Positions 43,925 to 54,999 of a stretch of 64,000 bases of DNA are shown one piece after another. A model generated the notes under the pieces. That model did not search any database, was not told where the DNA came from, and worked only from the letters and a program-made list of their open reading frames with translations. Each line of letters starts with the position of its first letter. The first letter of the stretch is position 1. Origin of the DNA: Eutreptiella sp. 'Long Island Sound 2002' (taxonomy: Eukaryota; Euglenozoa; Euglenophyceae; Eutreptiales; Eutreptiaceae). The stretch lies in NCBI GenBank assembly GCA_964036045.1, contig OZ038394.1:4606658-4670657 (forward strand), given 5' to 3'. The translations under genes were made by a program, and so were the position numbers.

Positions 43925-46900
43925 TGCGGCCTCCTCGGGCCCCAAACCCCCGGAGTGGGGCAAGCACGAACCTGACGCTTGCAGTCTCTTCCCCTCGTCC
44001 GCTTTGTTGGGCGTCAACCCATCCTTTTGTGGGCTGCGCCCGACTTCACTCCTTCCCGGCTCACGTTTGCTTTGGATGCTTCTGACGGGGCGCGGGAGGG
44101 TCTGGCCCAGGAGCCGCCGGCCACTGCCGGGGAGCATCTGTAGCCCATCCGACATCCAAAGCCTTGCGGCAGCCAAAGGCCCAGGGCAGGGGGCAGCCCT
44201 GCCAACGCACTCAACACACGGTACCCTCCGTGCCATAGAGTGTACAGAGCCACAGGACAGAGGAATGGTACCGAGCGATGGAAATGGAGTGTTGGTCTAC
44301 TGTGGGGGTGTGGGGTAACGGCACAGAGTCGTGGTGTAGGTCAGACTGAAAATCGATCTGACGTGCCTGACTGTTGCCGATTTGCTTTCTAGTGGTCTCA
44401 GCTCCAACAGGTCCGAGCCACCCCTAAAAGTCTTCGATTAGACCCACGCGACATTGTCATCGGGTCCGCAGGCACACTCTCCTGAGGACCGCAAATTTCC
44501 AAAGCTGCACGACTGCCAACCCCCCGTCTGACAAACGTTAGCAGCATCCGGGACTCCAGACTGCCTTCGATTATTCATTTCCGCTTTGTCTGACACCCTT
44601 TTTTGCGACACATTCTGACGTGAAAATAGGACAAACGGGTATTTGTTGGAGGGACTGTAAACAAATACACAGGGACCACACACAAAGCCTTGCAATCCAT
44701 GGGTTTGAGGTGTTGGCAGGACAAGGTGCAGGTTTTCCGCTGTTCTACGAAATTACGACATCTCGTTTTCCCACCCTGAAGGGGCATTGGGGCGCACGTT
44801 CCACGTGTGTGGACTTGGGGTGCTGTTTTTGTCATGTCACCTCAATTGTCAAGTCGTCATCAAAACCGTATGTTGGAAAGCGTCTTCACCCTACGCATGG
44901 AATTTTGTGAAAGTTTCTGTTGGAATGGCAAATTTGATATATGGCAATGGTGATGATTGTTCTTCGTTGTTTCTTCAGAATTGTGTTAAGCTTGGGCTCT
45001 ACTGGGCCAGGACGGATGTGGTATCTCTGTTGGTAACTGTGCAGATGTCCCAACAGTAGACTATCCCCTGTACACACCCTTCACCAAAGGAGGATTAACA
45101 AAACAGTTTTTCAATTTCTGGGAGTTCAAATAGCATTTTGTATCTACCTCCACCCACCACTCCCCTTGCAAGAACAACGCCCTTGTCAGAACAACATGAA
45201 CGGATTAACATTGTTTCCGCAACCATGGATTTTGGCGGTTCCTTTTTCTGTTATCCATGCTCATCAAGTTTGTCCCCTGATTCGGGGCTGGGGATGGTAT
45301 TTCAGGGATGCTGATTACTGTCCTGCCACCTTTTGGCCCTCCCTTCCATACGGACATCTTCAGTGGATCAGTACAGAGAGAAAGCCATACGTCAATTCCT
45401 CAGCAATTCACGCATGGGCCCGTCTGTGCAACAGAAACAGGCCTATGACATCTCTGCTGTGAGACCCAAACTGCAACCAAACTCAACGCTAACCAATGGA
45501 CACAGCACTAATGGAGTACAGAGTGGGTGAAGAGTGGGCGCAGAGTGGACACGAATTGGAGCCTCTGATGGGGTTACCTACGGCCTTTATACTTTTACAC
45601 TTTTCGTATCGCCTCTCATAGCTTATCTCCAGCCTCCTCTTCCGGCATTACCAACGCTTTCACGTTTTTGCATGTGCAACCTCTTATCACCTGCCCTTCA
45701 GTGTTTTGAGGTGTTTCAAAGCTCTGCGCCTCAGCCCGCGCCCTCTCTTGCCCCCCCCCCCCCCCTTCCCTCGCCATCATGTCGCCATCATCATCCGCCG
45801 ATGTGGACCGATGAGGGAACCCATTTTGGGTGTGCACAGTCTTTAAGACACCCATTGCGCCAGCCATCACCACCTTTTACGCAAACCCCTCAACACTGCG
45901 ATCACTGTACAAAGCACCTCTTACTTGGGCTGGACCACAGACCTCACCAGGCTCCCCAGTGTTTCTATGGGCCGACCACCAACATTTGTGTGAGGTTGGA
46001 TCAAGCGCGCCGTCTCTTTTGACCCAAGGGCATTGTATAGGATCTGCATACTATGCATCATTCATGTTATGATTTGTGGTCTAGTTCAGGCGGTTCCCCC
46101 CCATCCCGGTGTGTCCAACTAACGCGTTGTCCAGCGAATATTTGGTGTTCATGGGGAGGGGGGGTTACCAACCCCCCAAAAATCAGGACAAAATCACCAA
46201 AGGTCACCAAAGGGGGTTCTTTGTCACCATGTGGGCGTTCTTTGTTCACAGCTGGTTTTTTTTTGGGGGGAGGGGTGTCCACAGAAGGGTTTGTTTTTGT
46301 GAACCAGCAGGGGTTATTTCCTCGTCTTCCCCACAGCCCATGGTTTTGAGGGGCGGGCTATGGTGGGCATTTTTGTTTTACCCCGCTTAGGGGTGCAGCC
46401 TCATGCACAGGAGCAAGGTCCTGTGCGGGGAGTGTAATGAGATTGGGATACATCATGCATGCAGAATGCACATGTGTACAATGGAGACCAGAATGCATGT
46501 CTACAACTGAAACCGTTGTATTTCTGATTGTACCATTGGACACGAGTCATACTACATGACACGTTGCAAGATTATTATGTCAGTTGGACACCTGTTGGGC
46601 CTGCTGATGGGCAGATGGGTATGAGGGCATGACGAGCACCAAGAAGGTCGGCATTTGGGGTTGAGGTGAGAGGGTTGTAGAATTGAGACAACAGGGTTTT
46701 AGGATTGAGAAGGCAGGGGGCCAAAACCACACGTTGTAATATGGTTTTTTTGGAAGCAAAAAATCCAGTTCACACAATATGCTACTAACAAGTTGGGTGT
46801 ATTCTCATGTGGTTGTTTTGAGGATTCCTTTTTTAATAGCATAGTTGTTGAGGTCATTACGGAGTAGAACCACCCCTAAGAACGCGTCACCCTGGCCCCT

Positions 46901-47990
46901 AAAGAGCGCGATACCCCTACATTGGAGCCGTAACCCCCCCCCCCCCCTGAGGGGGGTGCGAAGACCGCCCACAGCATGCCAGAAAAAATCCCTGGTGAGA
47001 GGGGTGATAGAACCAGAAAGAGGCTGCAGTGCGGGTTTATCAGCCTGGGGGTGTGGTTTTATATTCACAACCAGGTCATGGTGGCGGTGTGGCACCTACC
47101 TACACCGGTTTCCCTGGGCAGCTAGCCAGCCTCGTCCCCCCTACATCGCCGAGGGTTGGACTTGTGGCCCAAAACCCATCCACCATCGTGCCAGTTTCCC
47201 GGCGGCACAACGTTCCAGCCCGGGCCATCAAGTAATAGCACCTTCACTGCGAACACACACACACAGAGGGTGTTCATGCACACTGTCCATTTCGGAAAGA
47301 GAAATTGGGGAATTTTGGAGCAATTCCAAAATACATTTTCTTCACGGCTGATGAAAAGAGCATGTGAATGCCAGCGGCCTTTATATGCACCATCATGACA
47401 CCTTTGCTCCCTAGCTTCGCCCCTGTGGAAAAGGGTCCGTTGCAGAAGCAAATCTTATCGAGAAGTGGACTGCTATCTGCAGCATTTGGCTTTTAAATGC
47501 CAAAAGCATACTTCGGATTACATGACACATCCGACTTTGTGCACCATGTACAAACAACGGGCAATACACTTTTGTACAGCACACATCCCCATCCAAACCC
47601 AAAGACACAAACAATACAGCATTGTTGATGCATGAGAGTGTGGTGTCCACTTGCATTCCAAGCTCCAAATGGAATTACAGTGCCATTGTTTCGGGGTATC
47701 TGCGTCGAGGGTGGGGAAGTGGTGGCGAGCGGGTAGGTGATGGGTGGTTATGCCACCATCTTTACCAAAAATGAAATGCAAAATGTTCAATTTTCCTTTT
47801 GACATCTCCACTTTACCTTATGAAAGAACCAAGCGGCTACGTCTCACATGGGTTTCCATTTTGGCAATCACAATCTCTGTACACATGTGCCAATGCTAGT
47901 CCCCCATGATGACGTGAATTGGACCCTACCACAACAAAAACTACCCTTAGTAAGATTGGAAAAAAACCTAAAGGGTGGGGCAAAAACACC
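43925..47990. other. No supported gene
   Basis: About 4 kb with short open frames on both strands, none with a domain or splice support. C tracts lie near 45752-45765 and 46927-46938, and G tracts near 46157 and 46265. An open frame at 46845-47351 (168 codons) overlaps several others and is judged noncoding. Confidence 0.5.
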
Positions 47991-47997
47991 CCTCTGT

Positions 47998-49139
47998 GGG
48001 GGAACGTTAGCGCGCCGGGCGCGCGCCGGGCGCGCGCCGGGCATCTTTTTGGACCCGTGCCCCACCGGTGACCTTTTAGGGGGTGCGCTAAGGGGCGCAC
48101 TTAGGACAATCTTTGAATCCACGCTTCGTTGCGTGCTGCATCATGGTGACCCCCGGCGTAGGTTTTGACTTCCGATTTTGTTCCCTTTGTTGGGGACCCC
48201 CGAGAATGCAGGGGTGATGTAGCATTTCCGCCCTCTTTTGGGCCCCAACCGTCCGGTGCTATTGAGGAAACCGGGACAATCTTTGAATCCACGCTTTGTT
48301 GCGTGGTGCATCATGGTGACCCCCGGCGTAGGTTTTGACTTCCGATTTTGTTCCCTTTGTTGGGGACCCCCGAGAATGCAGGGGTGATGTAGCATTTCCG
48401 CCCTCTTTTGGGCCCCAACCGTCCGGTGCTATTGAGGAAACCGGGACAATCTTTGAATCCACGCTTTGTTGCGTGGTGCATCATGGTGACCCCCGGCGTA
48501 GGTTCTGAGTTTTGATTTTGTTCCCTTTGTTGGGGACCCCCGAGAATGCAGGGGTGATGTAGCATTTCCGCCCTCTTTTGGGCCCCAACCGTCCGGTGCT
48601 ATTGAGGAAACCGGAACAATCTTTGAATCCACGCTTTGTGGCTCGAGAAGGAGGCAAAAAGGGGCTTTCTTTCTTTCTTCTTTGCGTTGTGTTGCGTTGT
48701 GTTTTGTTGCGTAGTTCCTGAAATGCGTGCATGTGCACTTTGAAAGAATGGCACTTTGACAGCCCGCCAACAAGGTTACAACGATGTCCATGGGTGGTAC
48801 AGGGCACGCATTGAGCAGCTGTTTGCTCGGTTGTGGCATTGGGGTTTGGTTAGGAACATCTGGCGTGGCGGCCCCAATGAGTTGCACCAGTCAGTCCGCA
48901 TTTTGTTGCATTTCACCAATGTTGTTTGTTAAGTGCAACACAAATGACATTTGGAGTGGTTGAAGTCACAGATATTGCTTTATTTTGCAACGTGCTTTGT
49001 AGGGAAGGTGTGCAGTGCAACGTGGTCTACTTGGGGGGCTTCTCCATGGGAGGGTAAATCTGGGGCTGAAGTCGGGATAGTTAATACAAAAGTAGCGCGC
49101 CGGGCGCGCGCCGGGCGCGCGCCGGGCAAACATTCCCCC
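47998..49139 (+). mobile_element. GGGGG-ended MITE, long copy (1,142 bp)
   Basis: The left end is GGGGGAACGTTAG and the right end AAACATTCCCCC, imperfect inverted repeats. Each is bordered by tandem GCGCGCCGGGC blocks, and TGT directly flanks both sides, a possible 3-bp target duplication. It contains the 170-bp tandem repeat at 48104-48640 and shares its right-hand third with the copies at 30740 and 51388. No transposase is seen, so it would need an enzyme supplied elsewhere. A 3-bp duplication and G-rich ends recall PIF/Harbinger-type MITEs, but that is inference. Confidence 0.75.
48104..48640 (+). repeat. 170-bp tandem repeat, three copies plus a partial
   Basis: Units start at about 48104, 48274 and 48444, with a partial from 48614. 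Each contains CAATCTTTGAATCCACGCTT, GGGACCCCCGAGAATGCAGG and CCGTCCGGTGCTATTGAGGA. Units are nearly identical, so the expansion is recent. The 170-base period is not a multiple of three, so the repeated open frames are not protein. Confidence 0.92.
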
Positions 49140-51387
49140 TGTGATCCCCCCCATTGTGGACAGAATAGGGCTTTGATTGCCAATAACTAATATGTGTTTA
49201 GCATTGTTGTTTGTGACAATTCACTGGTTTCATTGTCTGCTTACAAACCAATAATAGTCATCAAGAATTGGCAACCACATTCCAAATAGTTGCGTGTTTC
49301 TTTATTGTCCAAACCATTTGGACCTATCAATAACACGCACCTATCTAGGTACGCAAGTCTAAACCAATACTTGATTTTTGAACCAATAAAAAACTAGTTT
49401 ATTTCTGAAGTGGGCAACAATAAACTGTTTTGGATGTGAATAATGGTTCCAAGCTTTAGGATACAAATCCTCGCGACCCTAAACCACATGAATGCACAAA
49501 GCAACTTTCAGGCTTGCTGTCTAATTTTAGCTTTGATATCACATGCCAAAATCAGTGCGGAAAAGCCCTGGTTGTAAAATAGTCCATTCACTTTCAACCG
49601 GCTTCAATCATCTGAGGGTGATTTTCGGCGATGGAACTACCACATGATCGAAATGGTACACAAACTCTAGGACAACAACGGCAACAAAAACAACAACAAA
49701 CCCTGAGTGGGGTGCCTTGGGCAGGTTTTTAGGTTTTTAGATGTGCAAGGCTCTTTTAGCACAGAAGTAGTTTTGGTACTTTTCTGCATGCCTCATGGGC
49801 GGTTCCAATGCATGACTATCATGCCTACATATCCACGTTGCTCTTCAAGCTTTGGACACTTTGCATCACAATCAACATAGAAACAAAGGAGCGTCCATTC
49901 AATCTTTGAAGGCGACCTGGGCATTTAGATGGTGATTATTTCTTTTTGCCGATGACATGTTGAATTTATGAACTCAAATATTACAAGTCAAGTTACCCCG
50001 CATGTGTCTCATTTGCTCATTGCTATGCTACGATACATTAGGATGAGCAGAAAGAGGTTTATGACAACATTGTGCGTGAGCCGGGAGTTTCTTCTCTCAC
50101 GTCTTTTCCTTCATCGTTGCTGCTCACAGCATGGTATATAGGGTGAATGACCTTTGCAAATAGTGTCCAACACCACAAACCAAAATATAGCCATTAGCTC
50201 CCATCCCTCCTTTCTTACAGCTATACCCTCTTCGTCTTTTGGTAATGGGCTACTTTGCACTTTTTACGCATCAATCAAAAAGCAAGAACAATGTGCCAAA
50301 GGTGCTCACAAATCAACAAAAGACTTCACATGTTGTAAAATGTGTGCAAATGCACTTACAAACTATCAGAATATACCAACAACCACACCTAAGATCCACC
50401 ATGCATGCCTCTCCGTACCCAGCACACATGAAAGATCAAAAGGCTTCAAAACTAGAGCACGAAAAACGAAAAAGTTACCAAAATAAATCTTGCCACCCAT
50501 CTATAACCTGTTAAACATGCTAAATTCCTTCTTTATCAAAAATAATCCGCCCCCATTCTCTGTTTCTCTTAAGCTGATCACTTTTGGCAAAAAAAAATCA
50601 AATATGTGCCTGTTGCTGACAACACTCATGAATCCATGCCCCACACGGTAAAATAATGGAGCCGGTGGTGAATGCCACACAGCTTATGCACGGTCAATGC
50701 AATTCTTTTACATTGCCATAAATGACAAGATACCTTGCCGCTCCAATATCCATGCACTACCGATTCTGCGTTGAGTTGCCGAATGAGAAAGAGCCAAGCA
50801 ATCGCATATGTAACCTGTGCTTCAGCAAAGCTCCGAACATATGCAGATGGGCTAGTTATGCTCGAGGGGCATTGCAAGTCTAATGCACTGAAAGAATGCT
50901 ACGAAGTGCACGCAAACAAATGTTGGTGCATGCACCTCCGCTGAGGCATTTTTCTTAGAAACCCTCCACACCTTACCTCTCCGCTCTCCCAATTTACAAA
51001 CAAGCACCCCGCTCCAGATGGAAAACTTTTTTGTTTTATTTAAACAAAATCTTGAATCTTGAACCAAAAGAGCCATGGTGCTTTTATACGCCCCCCCCCT
51101 CCTTAGTCAATTACGGCAATTCTTTACCTAAAACACCCTAGCTTTGCCAATAATCTCCTCAATCCGAACAAAAAAAATTGTCCGTTGTATTACCAAGGCC
51201 CCCTTCGCCGAATTTTACCAAAAGCACACCACACAAACCATACATGAGAAGAAAAAACATGGTTGTACAAACTCACAATTGCTGTACACAAAAAATATTG
51301 CAAACACGGGAACAAGTGCCGTAGCGTCGTTCGTCATGTCCGGTATACTCTCTATTAATTCCTTCCTTGAAGCATACAGCCAAGCCC
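49140..51387. other. AT-rich stretch, nothing recognised
   Basis: About 2.2 kb between two copies of the GGGGG-ended element, distinctly AT-rich and almost without open frames beyond 110 codons. I see no domain, RNA gene or clear repeat in it. The two flanking elements are in opposite orientation. Confidence 0.5.
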
Positions 51388-52104
51388 AAGGGGAAATGTT
51401 TGCCCGGCGCGCACCCGGCGCGCTACCTTTCTATTAACTACCGGACTTCAGCCCGAGATTTACCCTCTAATGGCGAAGGCCCCCCAAATGGACCATGATG
51501 GACTGCGCACCTTCCCTACAAAGCACGTTGCATAATTAGACAATAGCTGTGAATTCAACAACTCCAAATGTCATTTGTATTGTACTGAACAAACGGTACT
51601 TTGCCTTCACCTTTCGCATAGATTTCGTTGTGGTATTGAGTCCCCAAGCCGCAAGCGGTTTGGACGGTGTTTCTGCCTCACGTCACAAGAACGAAGCGCA
51701 AACTCAGTATTCGCTACATCACCCCTGCCTTCTCGGGGTCCCCATGGTGGGGAGAAATCAATATGGCTACATTACCCCTGCTTTCTTGGGGTCCCCATGG
51801 TGGGGAGAAATCAACCTAGTAAGGAGTGGATGTGGTGGAAATGAGCAAAAAATGGAAGAAAATTGGTGAAACTGGGTGAGAATCCAAATATACCATATCC
51901 CGATGTGAAAGAAGCATCAAAATACCCGTTGTCAAACAACAATAATGCCCATAGTATCACAAAGTATGGGGTTCTAGGATGGCTAGCCGTCCAAATAGTT
52001 GCACTGCGCACACACTGCGCTTAGTGCACCCCCTAAAAGGTCACCGGTGGGGCACGGGTCAAAAAAGATGCCCGGCGCGTGCCCGGCGCACTAACGTTCC
52101 CCCC
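51388..52104 (-). mobile_element. GGGGG-ended MITE, inverted copy (717 bp)
   Basis: Read on the plus strand it starts GGGGAAATGTTTGCCCGGCG and ends GCACTAACGTTCCCCCC, that is, reversed relative to the copy at 47998. The interior shares CACCTTCCCTACAAAGCACG (inverse) with the long copy and GTGCACCCCCTAAAAGGTCA with its left side. It holds two 53-bp repeats at 51715-51811 that correspond to part of the 170-bp unit. Confidence 0.75.
51715..51811 (+). repeat. 53-bp tandem repeat, two copies
   Basis: Each unit contains CTACATCACCCCTGCCTTCT or a close variant, then GGGGTCCCCATGGTGGGGAG. The reverse complement of CTACATCACCCCTGCATTCT is in the 170-bp unit at 48.1-48.6 kb, so the two arrays grew independently from the same internal segment. 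Confidence 0.75.
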
Positions 52105-54990
52105 AAAGCTCTCCCGGACCTCCCCCACAAGCGGCACGGGCCGCCCTTGAGGGCGTCGGCGTGAGGGAGTGAATGGGCTGGCGAATGAGACCTGCCCTCC
52201 CCCGATAGTCCCCCCCCCCCCCCCCGGAGGGGGGGGATGGATGGATGGATGGATGGCGCGAGAATTGGGGGGGCAACTCCCTGGGACACGTTGCTCCTAC
52301 TTCAACCTTGCCGCTCTCTGTGCCTTCTGCCACCGCCTTCGGTAACGCCACCACGTGTTTCCCCTTTCTTGGCTTTCCCGCTCTCGTCCCGTGTTCCCTG
52401 TCCCATGGTCCCCTTGCTTTGCCCTGTGCCGCCTAACCCCGATCCTCTATTATGGGAGACGCAACCACGCGTTTCTCGTGGCCTGACTGCAAATCTGCCT
52501 CTGCTTTGTTTGTCTTTTCCGTTTGCACCTCCCTTGCACTGTCTGCCCTCTCATTTGCTTATGCGTGTGCCTCACGCCTGTGCTGCGCATCCCGCTTTGG
52601 CCCGAATCGTTGTTCCTCGGCTTCGCCGACTCCAGGGAGGCAGCCAGGGATGATGAAACACCACTCCTCTCCACCAATTCACAGGTCCCCGTGCCTTTGT
52701 GCTTCAGCACTTTTAGCTTGATTTCTGCAAACAACGGCATCATGCTCGGTCTGTCAGATTCCAACCTCTTATCCACTGCTCCGCATCTGGATTGTGTGAT
52801 GGATAAAGAGAGCACCCCCAACAACACTATGGTATGGTGCAACAACGTCAGAGGTTCAATCGTTGGTAATGCCTCGGGCTCTTTGGCTATTAATTGCAAT
52901 GTAATGAGCAGACACATACGGTAGTGTAGTGTAGTGTAGTGTAGTGGATTGGAGTGGAGTGGAGTGGAATGCAGTGCCGTGTAGTGTAGTGTCTGCGGTG
53001 TAGCTTAGGGTTGTGTACTGTAGTGCAGTGGCATGCTGTGCAGGGCATTTCTGTGCAGGGCAGAGCAATGGGCAGAGCTGTGTAGGGCAACGCGAGCACT
53101 TTGCTGCATAGGAGTGCATTCGCTTGTATAGCGTATGAAAGCACCATTTGCATGCAGCAAATCCATTAAACCCAGTGTGAATAACAAAATTTACACAATA
53201 CAGTCACAGCGGCCGCTGTAATCTTGCTCACCAGTGCTCACATAATTGTGTGGAATCGTCGTTGGGACAGGAATAAAATACGTCAGCAGATTAGCGCATA
53301 AGTGCATACAAGATACAGCCTTCTTATTCCCACATCTCTCCCACTGTTTCTTACCAAACACTGGAAGACCAGTCAATGTACAGTCATTGTACATTGTACA
53401 CTTATTCCTTCAGTAGGCAGCTCAGCCTTTGCTGGGCACATTGTAGAATGACAAGGGTGTAAGGAGAACAGTAGGTACAATGAAGGTTGCGAGTGAGATG
53501 GTCCTGGTAGTGATGCAGGGTGAGGCAGTGTGGAGCAGGTCAGTGATACCTGACACAAAGCCCATGTGTAATACACACACATACACTGTACACCACCACC
53601 ATCTCTGCCTCGACACTTGGCTGGGCAGTGGTGTCTGCCCCATCCAGATGGCACATTTCCATGGTGGTGGATTCTTGACTGCAACCGGGCGCGGCATCCA
53701 GGCACAACTTCTGGGCGCGACTTCCGGGTGCGACATCCAGGCACAACAGGAGCAGCAGCAGCAGCAGCAACACCAACAACCTTCATAACCGGTTTGTGCG
53801 AGCACAGGACTTGGGAACCACCCAAGGGATGATTCATTGCATAGAGGTACGTACTTTCAATGCTAGAACGTCTGCACAGTGCACGCAGGTGCACACGGTA
53901 ACAGCAGCCACCCCACAGTTGGTGCTGGAATTGGAAGAAACACCCAAAATCGTCAAATTTTTGATGTAAAATCGGGCTCCAGGTGCGACATGTAGTAGCA
54001 AGATCCAGGCACAACTTTCAGGCACGACTTCCCAGTGCCCATCCGATTAGGTACTACGCTATCCCCTCCCCTCCCCAGGGACAAGATGCTGCCCTTGCAC
54101 AAAATTCTATGCACAGTGCAACACTGTGTGTGCACTTGACCGAGTCCACCACCAGGCCACCGGACTTAGAAACATTGGGAGACGTGCAGTCAGAGTGGCC
54201 ATGTTGACTGGTGTTTGGATGGCGCGTCTGGGGACGCTTGTACGGGTGTACTTAATGACCGACATGGGACCAAAACAGCCACTGCATGTGGAGGGACGTG
54301 CCCCAGTTGAAAAGAAACTAGGACACCTCTCCAGCACGTGCGTACAACACACACAACGCGCAAAACTGTGGCACACAGACTATGGGACGCAGCGCTGGTG
54401 CATGCAGCACTGTCGTCCTGACAAGAGTAGACTCAGGTTCTCAGGAATCAGAACACGAGTTGCCATTTCCCGTGATAGCTACTCCAAGATATGCGTCCCT
54501 GTGACGAACACCGGCAGGAGTAGAGGCATGGATCCTGGTGTACGTCATCGACCCCGGTCGTTGCATTCATCGCTTGCATACGCCTACTGGCCTCGCCCCA
54601 GGCACAGTGGGTGGGGCAGGCCAACCGGCTGGAATTGGTATCAATGCCCCAACGCGCGTACCGTGCGTGTACCCCCGCATTCGCCAGGGCGCATTTTGGT
54701 CATCTTCCACCTGACCCCATGAATCAACATACTCACTTGTTCTTGCTGATGGCAGTGGCCAGTGGCCACCAGCTTCAGCAGCATTGACCCCCTCATTCAG
54801 CAGGGTTCTCTGCACGACGCACAGTGCGCGCAGCATCCCCCACGAGCCGACTGATTGCAGCACAACGGCAACGGAGTGCGTAGTGCGGAGTGCGTCAGGG
54901 AGTGGGGGGTGCGTGGAGTGCGGAGTGCAACTGAGAATGCGTGAGACGCAGCTGCACTGGGCCATGTGCTCTGACCTTGAAGGGGCACAT
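52105..54990. other. No supported gene; microsatellites
   Basis: C and G tracts lie near 52208-52235, followed by a short GGAT array. Overlapping frames at 52237-52653 (plus) and 52450-52917 (minus) have no domain. A GTAGT/GGAGT pentamer array is at 52921-53000 and a CAG run at 53751-53772. A 198-codon plus frame (54126-54722) is unsupported; it lies just downstream of the 3' end of the ADP-ribosyltransferase-like gene. Confidence 0.45.
52921..53000 (+). repeat. GTAGT/GGAGT pentamer array
   Basis: Starts as GTAGTGTAGT copies, changes to GGAGT copies and returns to GTAGT. This is another pentanucleotide array with a variant switch, as in the CACAT/CACCT arrays. Confidence 0.85.
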
Positions 54991-54999
54991 CCTGTCTCC

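Noticed and set aside
48141-48565. Repeated 84-codon minus-strand frames
   Set aside because: They recur with the 170-bp repeat and are not maintained as one frame across units. They are part of a noncoding element.
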